A stretch of DNA of 64,000 nucleotides, taken from assembly GCA_938743325.2 (NCBI GenBank), contig OW568868.1, positions 310,001-374,000 of the forward strand. The letters are read 5' to 3'. The position numbers and the translations under genes were made by a program. Below are positions 1 through 8,230 of this stretch, one piece after another; the first letter of the stretch is position 1; each line of letters opens with the position of its first letter. Origin of the DNA: Pycnococcus provasolii (taxonomy: Eukaryota; Chlorophyta; Pseudoscourfieldiophyceae; Pseudoscourfieldiales; Pycnococcaceae). The notes under the pieces are model-generated. The model was not told where the DNA came from. It saw nothing but the letters and a program-made list of their open reading frames with translations, and did no database searches.

Positions 1-100
1 GTTCGAGCGCGATGTCCTTGGCTCGCCGTTGCGCGTCTTCGAGCGAGGCGCAGTTCGCCAGCAAGTACGTGACTGCGAAGCGTCCGTCCGTGCGCACCAT
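1..100 (-). CDS. N-terminus of a Rubisco-like protein (partial gene)
   Basis: The minus strand opens at an ATG (bases 100-98) and reads MVRTDGRFAVTYLLANC followed by an alanine/arginine-rich helix ending RRAKDIALE, where the window cuts it after 33 residues. The pattern 'F-x-V-T-Y-L-L ... RAKDIALE' resembles the first strand and helix of the Rubisco large-subunit N-terminal domain, closest to form IV Rubisco-like proteins, in which the equivalent segment runs 'ATYLL ... RA..IALEQTVE'. Form IV members are not CO2-fixing enzymes; several act in sulphur salvage. The reading frame is also open upstream of this ATG, so a longer start with a targeting peptide is possible. The catalytic part lies outside the window, so identity rests on a short stretch. 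It is divergent from the LHC-like gene starting at 409. Confidence 0.45.
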   Translation of the reverse strand, partial: MVRTDGRFAVTYLLANCASLEDAQRRAKDIALE

Positions 101-408
101 GATAGCGATAAGGAGGAGGAGTCCCCTCGGGAGCGATGGGAGAGAGATCGCAACAAGAAAGAAGATGTGATGGCGGCGATCGCGATCGCAACGATCAACG
201 ATATGCGGAGATTTGATTTTTCGGGGTTCGACCAAAAACAAAGAAAAACTTGGATTGATTATTCGGGGTTTGTTCCGCGCCACTCATAGCACTGGAGAAA
301 TCGGAAAATCTCCCTCCCTTGCCCTGACTGCCTGAGACGCCACAAACTTCGTACCCCAAAAGTCAAAGCCTCCCCCTCTGAGCCCCGATTCTCACCTTTG
401 CGCGAAAG
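101..408. promoter_or_regulatory. Divergent intergenic region, Rubisco-like (-) and LHC-like (+)
   Basis: About 308 bases lie between two diverging start codons. The last 110 bases before the plus-strand ATG are C/T-rich on the plus strand (for example around 308-326 and 367-392), matching the sense-strand pyrimidine tracts seen ahead of other genes here. An 86-codon plus-strand reading frame (29-289) overlaps the minus-strand gene and has no recognisable features. No TATA box was recognised. Confidence 0.4.
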
Positions 409-617
409 ATGGCGATGGCGAACGTCTTCTCTCCGCACCGCCCTTGCCCTTGTCGCAGCCTGTGCTTAGCGCGAGGAGGGTTGGGGCTCGGACATCCTCG
501 CTCGCTTCCATCAGCATCTCACCCGCTTCCTGCGCAACCTAGAGGCGTTGGGGTCGTTTCGCGTGCGCAACCTCAGCAGCAGCCGCTCGAGCCGATCCAA
601 CAGGAGGAGGAGTCCTC

Positions 618-659
<42 letters not shown>

Positions 660-1716
660 CGACGACAAAGCGACGTCCTCGTCCTCGCCGGCGTCGACCG
701 ACGGGAATGAGGACGAAGACTTTGTTCTCGCTAGCGTCACGCGCGCGGTTGAGGTGGCAATCGCTTCGCCGCTCTTCTACGTGACTGGCGGGATTGCACT
801 GGGCGTGACCATAGCAAAGAGGTTTCCAGGAAGCGCGAACATCGTCATATTATCTGCCATCCCACTCGTGGGACTGAGCGTCCTCGCCCGAACGCCACTT
901 GGTTCTCAGCTTGAGGAACGTGCTGCCGCTCAAAGCGCCGCATATCAGCAGGAAAAATCTCTCGTGGATGCAGCACGTGACGCGGCGAGGACGGAGGACT
1001 GGCCGCAGCACTACGGTCAAAGTCGAACCCGGTGGTTGCCTCGCGACGTGATTGACGCTCTGCCAGATAGCTGGGCTTCACCAGCTCATCTCGACGGCAC
1101 ACTACCAGGAGACGCCGGTTTTGACCCGCTCAACCTGGCGAAGGACCAAGCAAAACTCGCGAGGTACAGAGAGTGCGAGCTCCAGCACGCGCGATGGGCG
1201 ATGCTCGCACTCCCTGGGTGCATCGTGCCTGATGCCATTGGCCGCGCTGCGCCGTCGCTTGCCGCCGCGATTGGTGAGCCAGTTTGGTGGCGAGTCGGTG
1301 AGGCGAAGCTGAATGGGGCGGACATCTCATGGGGTGGTGTCGGCGGATTTCAAATTGCCGGCGGTATCCCCATCTGGGGCATCGCACTGTGCCAGCTCGT
1401 GCTCATGGGAGGGCCGGAGTACGCGCGTTTGGTTGGTATAGACAGCCTTGAGCCCGTGGGCGTTCCGTTACCCGGTGACATCAACTATCCAGGAGGAGTG
1501 CCGTTTGATCCGTTGCAACTTGCAACGGGAGGTGTTGGAGGTGATGAAGGAGACGCCGACGTCCGAAGGCGAAGCGCAGCGCGAAACTTCGTCGAACAGG
1601 CTGTTACGGAGATGTATGTCGGACGCCTAGCCATGCTAGGAATGGCTGGACTCTTCGCGCAGGCTGCGGTGACACGCGAGAGTCCCATCGACAACCTAGC
1701 ATCGCTCATACAGTAA
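409..1716 (+). CDS. Chlorophyll a/b-binding (LHC)-like protein with long N-terminal extension
   Basis: A 435-residue protein with a plastid-type N-terminus (MAMANVFS..., rich in R, S, P) and a polyglutamine run at residues 71-83. Residues from about 227 carry the LHC hallmark: an N-terminal loop LDGTLPGDAGFDPLNLA followed by the first chlorophyll-binding helix ELQHARWAMLALPG near residue 253, with the Glu/Arg/Met pattern of the family. A middle hydrophobic helix lies near 310-335 and a third, VTEMYVGRLAMLGMAGLFAQ, near 397-417, again with E..xGRLAM chlorophyll ligands. Unusually, residues about 119-160 form two more hydrophobic segments before the LHC core, giving perhaps five membrane spans. 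Typical LHC proteins are about 230-280 residues, so this is an enlarged, probably thylakoid-located member. It is single-exon. Its exact subfamily cannot be assigned from reading alone. Confidence 0.85.
619..657 (+). repeat. CAG microsatellite encoding polyglutamine
   Basis: Thirteen consecutive CAG codons lie inside the LHC-like gene, in the region between the putative transit peptide and the membrane part. The tract is pure CAG, so it is likely length-polymorphic. Confidence 0.9.
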
Positions 1717-2157
1717 AACAAACAAAAAGACTCTTTTTGGAACTCTTTGGCCCACGGGCTATGAACCCCCAACTCCAATCTGCCAGTGGGGGATTTACTA
1801 TTTTAAAAAATTGCGAACAAGTGAACAACGTGACGTTCGTTCCTCATAGGATTTTTTTTTTTCCCTCGCAAAGTCACCGCCTGCCCCCCACTTATTATAC
1901 CTATACTCGTGGGGCCGTGGTGTTGTTGTCCTGCCCCCTTCCCTCACTCTTCCCTATCCACACTATTTTATTATCTCTCCTCTCCAAGTGCTTACGTTTT
2001 TCGCCTCGACAAACACACCGCAGCGGAAAGCGTACAACCGCAACGAGAACGAGCACATAACAACGAACGCACAACGAACGCCACAGCGACGTCTGCAACA
2101 ACAGAACGACGACCCACTACAAATACAACAACAACGACTTGTACACCATACGACACG
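1717..2157. other. Intergenic region upstream of the leucine-rich-repeat gene
   Basis: 441 bases between two plus-strand genes. The first part is AT-rich with A- and T-runs (1801-1862), as expected of a 3' end. Bases about 1920-1985 are strongly C/T-rich on the plus strand and are followed by an ACAACA-rich leader up to the ATG at 2158. No gene was recognised here. Confidence 0.4.
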
Positions 2158-3724
2158 ATGAACAACAAATTCTCCCTGAGTCTTGTGACTTTCGTCGCTA
2201 CCCTTCTCGTCACCAAGGTGGCTCGTGGGCAGCAACAAGATTTCGAGCAGTGCGGCAGTACTTTTGATACAGCTTGTGATGGACGTAGCTTGCTGGTGCG
2301 TGGCAAGCGCTACATCAATTGTAGCCCCACGCCATTCGTCGAAGAAGGGCAAAACGACGAGGAGAATTTGCCGCCGCCGCCCCCGGGTCAACTTGATGGA
2401 CTCATTGGACTGATCATCCTCCCCAACATTCGGAATGACATCACTTCTCTCGACGGCAATCCTTCTGACGTCACGGTCGTCTCGTTTCCGTGCGTGACAA
2501 CCTCGTCCCAGAGTGTGGATTTGAATAATTTGCTTAATAATAATCCTGCTACTCCATCGGACTTCCTCCCAAATCTTGCGAGAGTTCGCTTCGCCAACTG
2601 GGCGACAGGACCGGAAATTTTATTCTACGTACGTACGCTCATATACACACATTCCATTTGGTAGCACCTCACTAACAAACCAACCACACATTCACAACAA
2701 CACAACAACAACAATAGGTCCGGTACATGCCCGCTTTGAAGAGAATCTACGCGCCTCTTCTTAAGGGTAACTCGAACCTGAACGTCCTCGTACGTATCCC
2801 TTTGAAGAGCACAATCGACTTTTCAACTGATTGCACACAAAACTCACCATGTATGTGCTCACCACTCGACGACACAAATACAACACACACACACCTCGCT
2901 GAACACACAGATCGAAGCCAATCCGATGCTCACGAGTGTGAACGTGCCTGCGCTGACGGAGGCGAATGACATCCAGGTACGTCTCACACATTATTCTCTT
3001 GTCTTTTTATTCCTTTTTTTTTATTTGTTCTTCCACAATATATCGTATCACTCACTGCATGTGAAACTCACTCACTCACTCTTCCTTGCAAAACTTCAAC
3101 TACAAACGAAACAACAGATCCTCGACAACCCCAGCATCGTCAAGTTCAAGCTCCCTGCGCTGACGGCAGTGGAACAGTTCGAGGTACGTGACAACCCATC
3201 ACCACCTTGATTTGCTGGACTTCTCCTATGTCTAACTCTTCCATTCACATATACAACACCACGCGTCCACGCCTCTCTAAACACACAGATCTCATTCAAT
3301 CTGAAGCTCACGAAAGTGATTTCGCCCTTGCTGAAGACCGCAGCAGTAGTCGCCGTACGTCTCTACTCTCTCTTGTCTTTTTATTCCTTGTTTTTGTTTG
3401 TTCTTCCATAACAAATCGTATCACTCACTGCACGTGAAACTCACTCACTCTTCCTTACAAAAATCAATACAAACAAAACAACAGATCGAGAACAACGAGA
3501 ACCTCGCCAACATTGACCTGTCGGCGCTGACGACGGGTTCGGCGCCAATATTGGTGTTCTTGGTACGTGACAACCCATCACCACCAACCAACAACAACAA
3601 CAACACCAAACTTACCTTCCATTCAATACAAACGAAACAACAGATCCGCGGAAACAGCAACCCCGTCAAAGTCAGTCTCCCCCAGACGTCTGAGTCGACT
3701 AGCAGTGCTACCCTCTATTGGTAG
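2158..3724 (+). CDS. Secreted leucine-rich-repeat protein, seven exons, one repeat per exon
   Basis: Proposed exons are 2158-2628, 2718-2789, 2911-2976, 3118-3183, 3289-3354, 3485-3562 and 3644-3724, giving about 299 residues. Every intron starts GTACGT, ends AG and is phase 0. Exon 1 encodes a signal peptide (hydrophobic LSLVTFVATLLV), a cysteine-containing head and a proline run. Exons 3-7 each begin ATC and encode a 22-26 residue repeat such as IEANPMLTSVNVPALTEAND or ILDNPSIVKFKLPALTAVEQ. This resembles the I-x-x-NP-x-L-x-x-V-x-L-PALT pattern of receptor L-domain-type leucine-rich repeats, which form solenoids used in recognition or adhesion. Function is unknown. The start was chosen at the ATG directly before the signal peptide rather than at upstream non-ATG codons in the same frame. 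The splice sites are inferred; the regular exon phase supports them. Confidence 0.75.
2911..3643 (+). repeat. Tandemly duplicated exon-intron units
   Basis: Introns 3 (2977-3117) and 5 (3355-3484) share long similar stretches, including CTCTTGTCTTTTTATTCCTT and ATCGTATCACTCACTGCA. Introns 4 (3184-3288) and 6 (3563-3643) share the first 23 bases, beginning GTACGTGACAACCCATCACC. The alternation shows that two-exon units (repeat exon plus its two introns) were duplicated together. Confidence 0.75.
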
Positions 3725-3815
3725 TTTAAAGCATGACTCTCTTCATCAGCAATGAGCCAATGATCTAGCAGATAATCACACAATAACAGCCTGAATGGCA
3801 GAATGAATGCCAACA

Positions 3816-3854
<39 letters not shown>

Positions 3855-4374
3855 TTTGGCGACGAAACATTTTTGAGGAAAATTTTGTTGCAGCCAAGCA
3901 AGAGAAAAGAATCACCGCTTGCTTGAAGCTACCACACACAGCAGTTCGTGTTTTGTTTTGTGTGTAAATCGTAATCACCAATAATCAACATCAAACAATT
4001 TCAAACCACCAAAGTCGAATCATCATATTCATAAAATAACCTGTTTGACGACACACGACGAGCCCGCCGCCAGACATTGAATCTGATCATCAAATAATAA
4101 AACACTGGAGAGAGGAGGAAGGAAGTGATTGTTTAGTCCAAGTTAAGGCACTTCCTTCTTACTTAGATGCAATCTTGCAGGTGTTGCTTGCGATACTTGC
4201 ATGAGTTGTCAAAGTTATAGTAAGTCATATACTTTCCTTTCCTTATTTCCACTTATTCTCTTCAGACTTCCGGGATCCCGGTGTTTAGAGTCTTTAGACT
4301 ATGCATTGGATCAGGCGATCAGCTATTGGATTAAAAAAAAATAAAATAAAACGGTTGTTGACACTCCAAATTTC
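3725..4374. other. Convergent 3' intergenic region with (AG)n microsatellite
   Basis: 650 bases between the 3' ends of the leucine-rich-repeat gene (+) and CEP70 (-). It contains an (AG)n run of about 14 units at 3822-3850 and a perfect 12-base palindrome CCGGGATCCCGG near 4269-4280. The rest is AT-rich without convincing coding potential. Confidence 0.5.
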
Positions 4375-7300
4375 TTAAGAAGATCCCTCACTCGTGGTTG
4401 CGGCTGGCACGGCCACCTGATGGGGAATCTCGATCGCTTCCTGCACCCTACGGACCAACTCGCGCACCGTCGTTGGCAATTCCTCCTTGTTCGAACAGTG
4501 CAGTAACTCGCACATCTCTCCCGCAACCTCATGGTGCTTTTTCAGTGCGCTGCGCATCTTGGTCGTCTCCGCGAGGTGCGAACGCACCGCCTCGATGAGC
4601 TGAGCCGGCCTCTCGACGGCGTACATGTGCATCGCAGAACGACACGCCCGCGCGTACGGGTTGCGATCAAAGTCAACGGCATCTCCAACATCCACGCGCG
4701 TTCCACCTCGCTTCGCTTCAATGGCCTCCGCCCTGGCAACCTGCCGCGGCTTACGCACCACGTCGCGGTAGTCGTCGAGCAGCTCGCGATTGGGATCACG
4801 TGGCAGGTTGGCGAGGTTGGCAAAATGTCGATCCGCCGGGGCTGGTTCATCTGAGCGAAACAGCTCCTCTCCACATGCGGCAACAAGATCCTTGACGCGC
4901 GCCGTGAGTTCGGGCAACGTGCATGCTGGCGTGCAGCCGAGAGATGCGCGAATGTCCTTGAGAGCATTGCGCGCTTCGCTGTGAGCAAGGTAGGCTCGAT
5001 TCATCAGCGGAATCAGACCCTCGACAGTCGGCTCGCGACCGCCAGGACCCTTTCCACCGTTGCCAAAGAGGCGGTGTGCCTGTGCAGCCACCGCCGCGAG
5101 CGCCACCGCCGCGCCACGTTCGAGCTGCGCGGGCACGGATCCTGAGCCGCCAACAACGAAGTGCAGCGCTTCCTCCGCACCTGCGAGATTCTGCTTCGTC
5201 AGAAGAAGTGCTCGTTCCGCCTCTACCAAGTCACGCACCGCACTGGCCATCGCTGCAAGGTCAGGCGCCCCGCCGGGAGACACCATGTCGCCAACCTTAC
5301 CGCCACTGTCGTTAGCGCTGCTTCTGTCAGCTAAAGTGGATCGCACGTGCGCGACGAAGCCACGAGTACGGCCTAGCTCGCGCAGGCTTGTCAGCCACGC
5401 GCGAAGGAGACGTGGAACGCGGCCAGCCTCGCCAGCAATCTCGCCGCCCGCAGCAGCGTTCGGGTCTCCCGGGCCATCTGCAAGCGTCGCCATCCCAGGC
5501 TCGCTCACAAGGTCTGCGCCATCTCTGAGAACTATCGCGCATACCGTGCGCACGAAATTCTCAAGCCGAGGAATCGCAGCGTTGGCACGCTTCACCACCG
5601 CGATGCCTTCCTGAAGACTTGCGAGGTCACCCTGGCAGCCAATAGCCAAGCACGCATCCTGCAGAGCCCCAGCGAGTGCGTCACGAGGGAGACGTTCGAG
5701 GCGCTTAAGACCACGGCGGTGCACCTCACGATCTCTTCGCATGCGCTCGCGATCCGTTAGAGCCATGCGGCCGAATGCACTTGACCCTATGGCACCCTCG
5801 AAAGCTTCCTCGGCTGGGGACGCTCGCTCTGCCCACCGGACGTGTGCCGCTGGGTCGCTGCCTCCCGTGGCGTGTTCACCAAGCTTGTGAGCAATCTCCT
5901 CCTCCAGCTCCTCGACTAGATCAGGGTACCGAGTGCTGATCGCGTTGAGCTTACGCTCAAGCAGCTCGACCGCACGCTTCGCCGCCTTCAGATCTCGCTG
6001 CGTCGGACGCGCGTCTATCTCGAGCGTTAGGCTAGCAACCTCTTCAGCCAGGCTCTCCGCCTTGCGTTCCGCTGAAAAGCGCTGCGTCTCAGACGCTTTG
6101 GTCGCGTTCGCCGCGTTCGACTCCGCTTCCGCCGCTCGCCGCCGCGATTCCAGTGCATTCGACTCGGCGCGACTCACTTTCTCGAGTAGTTCTCCGGCTT
6201 CCGGTGTGCGCCAACCTCCGCTGCCGTCCTTGCGGAGAATCTCCTGCCGCGCAGCGATGAGCTCCTCGCTGATTCGCCTGTTCTCGGCTTTCAGTGTATC
6301 GAGCTCCACAACCACGTTCTCCCTGTCGCGCTCATATATAGTAGCCACCTCAGCCGCGGACACTGGGCCTGTCGTGTGAACGCGTGGCGGCGTTTTCCCC
6401 GCGGGACTCGTGCCACTGCGGCGCAACTTCGCAATCGCAGCCAGGCCCTTCTGGCGACCTCGCTCGTCCTCTTTCACCTGATCTGCCAAGCGGGCGCGCA
6501 TGCTCTGATTGTCGCGCTCAAGAGAACGCACTTTGTGCTCGAGCTGCACGCAGCGCTGCGCGAAACGGCGTGACTCTCTCGTTGTTTCTCGCAGCTTCTC
6601 CGACGAGACCGCGCCTTCAGTCGCGCCGGCATCCCTCGCGGCGCTGATGCGACGCTCAGCCTCAGCAAGAGCCTTCGTAGCATCATCACGCTCCGCCTGC
6701 AGACGGCTGAGTGCGCGTTCCATCTCAAACTCCTTGCTGCGTGACAGTTCAGACGTTGCGAGCAACTCCTGCACGAGTTTCCCGCGTCGCTCGTACTGCC
6801 CGAGCACCTCCACCATAGCGCGGCGAACAGCCTTCGCGGCACTTGTGTCCACCTCGCCAGCATCCAGGCGAGCGCCCGTACCGGCGAAGCCTGCATCGCG
6901 AAGCATGCGGTCAAGAGCCTCTGCCACGGGTGCAACGCTTGGTCGAGATTTTGCCTCCTGCGGCATCTCTGGCACCGCATTCGCGCCGTACTTTGCCCCG
7001 AGCTCACGCACGAGGTCTGCCATCTCCGCGCCCGCCCCGGAGGTGGACTCTTTGTCGTGCCGGTGACTTGCGACGGGCGGCGCCGGGACTGTGGAGTGCG
7101 TTGGGACTGTCGAGCGCAAGGTTGATGGCTGCGTGACTCCGGCCAACGACGTGCGAATCTCAGCGAGGTCGCGACGCACCATACGCGAACGCGCATCAAA
7201 GTCCTCCGCAAGGATGGCCGCGGACTCGGCGAGCGCCGCCGCGGCTGGCGACGCCGCTGCGAGATCTTCCTGAGTACGCGGAAAATCACGACGAAGGAGA

Positions 7301-7926
7301 GACGCCGCGTCAGCGGCATCAAGAACAGCCTCGTTCCAAGAGGCGTGCTTTTCCTCAGCAGCGGCCGGCTTACTCGTCGACGGCTGTGGCTGAGGTGTCA
7401 AGCGCGGGAGGGGAGCGTCTTCAGACTTCTTTGGCACATCGCTCTTCTGCCGACCCGCCTCCGGCGCTTTTCCAGCGGCCCCACTTGCCTCGCCAGCAGT
7501 GTCGGCGCGAGATTGAGGTGCAGGTTCCTCCTGCTCCGCCTTCTTTGCCGCGTCTGTCGGAGGTGACAAAGGTCTCGCAGATTCGGCCGCCGCTGGCGTG
7601 CCCGGTGCTGGGTCGCCCGCCAGCGCCGCCAGAGCGTCTACCTGGACGCGTATGCGGTCAAGCGTTGGCGACTCCTCGACATCGTCTCCGAACAACAGTG
7701 GCGTTCGCGTCAGCAGCGGGTCCGGCCTTGCGCCCCCCACCGGCGTTGCGGACTCTGCGTCAGCAAGCAGGGGGTCGGAGAGGATAGCCTCGAGGCGCGA
7801 GGTGGACAGCGTGTCTATGGAGCCGGTGATGGGCGACTCCTGCGGCGAGGGCAGGTCGGCCAGGTTCGGCGTCGCGAGCGGCGCAGCGTTGAAGGCGTTG
7901 CCGCCGTCGCCCCCGTCGCCCGCCAT
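4375..7926 (-). CDS. CEP70: Centrosomal protein CEP70 homologue
   Basis: A single-exon gene encoding 1183 residues. The first ~350 residues are low-complexity and acidic/proline-rich. From about residue 360 to 680 the protein is coiled coil. Two blocks align by eye with animal CEP70: LEIDARPTQRDLKAAKRAV near residue 640 (human has a 'LETRPTQHEL' block followed by the same K..V..LEK heptads), and the C-terminal helix LIPLMNRAYLAHSEARNAL near 973 (human 'VYPRMNEVYTRLGEMNNAV'). The last 60 residues (EMCELLHCSNKEELPTTVRE) match the C-terminal '[20 protein letters not shown]' block. CEP70 is a gamma-tubulin-associated centrosome/basal-body protein needed for microtubule organisation and ciliogenesis. 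The algal version is about twice the human length because of the N-terminal extension. A pyrimidine-rich sense-strand leader precedes the ATG. Confidence 0.85.
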   Translation of the reverse strand: MAGDGGDGGNAFNAAPLATPNLADLPSPQESPITGSIDTLSTSRLEAILSDPLLADAESATPVGGARPDPLLTRTPLLFGDDVEESPTLDRIRVQVDALAALAGDPAPGTPAAAESARPLSPPTDAAKKAEQEEPAPQSRADTAGEASGAAGKAPEAGRQKSDVPKKSEDAPLPRLTPQPQPSTSKPAAAEEKHASWNEAVLDAADAASLLRRDFPRTQEDLAAASPAAAALAESAAILAEDFDARSRMVRRDLAEIRTSLAGVTQPSTLRSTVPTHSTVPAPPVASHRHDKESTSGAGAEMADLVRELGAKYGANAVPEMPQEAKSRPSVAPVAEALDRMLRDAGFAGTGARLDAGEVDTSAAKAVRRAMVEVLGQYERRGKLVQELLATSELSRSKEFEMERALSRLQAERDDATKALAEAERRISAARDAGATEGAVSSEKLRETTRESRRFAQRCVQLEHKVRSLERDNQSMRARLADQVKEDERGRQKGLAAIAKLRRSGTSPAGKTPPRVHTTGPVSAAEVATIYERDRENVVVELDTLKAENRRISEELIAARQEILRKDGSGGWRTPEAGELLEKVSRAESNALESRRRAAEAESNAANATKASETQRFSAERKAESLAEEVASLTLEIDARPTQRDLKAAKRAVELLERKLNAISTRYPDLVEELEEEIAHKLGEHATGGSDPAAHVRWAERASPAEEAFEGAIGSSAFGRMALTDRERMRRDREVHRRGLKRLERLPRDALAGALQDACLAIGCQGDLASLQEGIAVVKRANAAIPRLENFVRTVCAIVLRDGADLVSEPGMATLADGPGDPNAAAGGEIAGEAGRVPRLLRAWLTSLRELGRTRGFVAHVRSTLADRSSANDSGGKVGDMVSPGGAPDLAAMASAVRDLVEAERALLLTKQNLAGAEEALHFVVGGSGSVPAQLERGAAVALAAVAAQAHRLFGNGGKGPGGREPTVEGLIPLMNRAYLAHSEARNALKDIRASLGCTPACTLPELTARVKDLVAACGEELFRSDEPAPADRHFANLANLPRDPNRELLDDYRDVVRKPRQVARAEAIEAKRGGTRVDVGDAVDFDRNPYARACRSAMHMYAVERPAQLIEAVRSHLAETTKMRSALKKHHEVAGEMCELLHCSNKEELPTTVRELVRRVQEAIEIPHQVAVPAATTSEGSS

Positions 7927-8230
7927 TTCGAGTTTGGCCGAGTGGGGGAAAAGGTCCGGGGAAAGGGGAGGGAAAAAGGGGCGGGAAACTGAATGCGAAT
8001 CACCCGTCGCGGGCAGGTGCGCATTGGGGGGGGGGGGGGGGGGGGGGGAGGGGGGGTATTGACTGCAGACGGGGGATCCGTCGTAGAGCCAGTGCTAGAC
8101 TGGAGAGAGGGAAATGTTGGGACAGCTCAAGCTCAGGCGGAAGATAGGACTATCCATCCTAGTGGGGTTAAGGTATAGGATATCTTTAACTTACGAAATA
8201 CAGTACAAATACAGTACGGTACAGTTAAGG
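7927..8230. promoter_or_regulatory. CEP70 upstream region with poly-G tract
   Basis: 304 bases between the XRN 3' end and the CEP70 start, both on the minus strand. The plus strand is G/A-rich from 7945 and contains 23 consecutive Gs (8026-8048), an A, then seven Gs (8050-8056). On the CEP70 sense strand this is a long C-run. Bases 8205-8225 hold two TACAGTAC-type motifs of unknown meaning. Confidence 0.55.
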
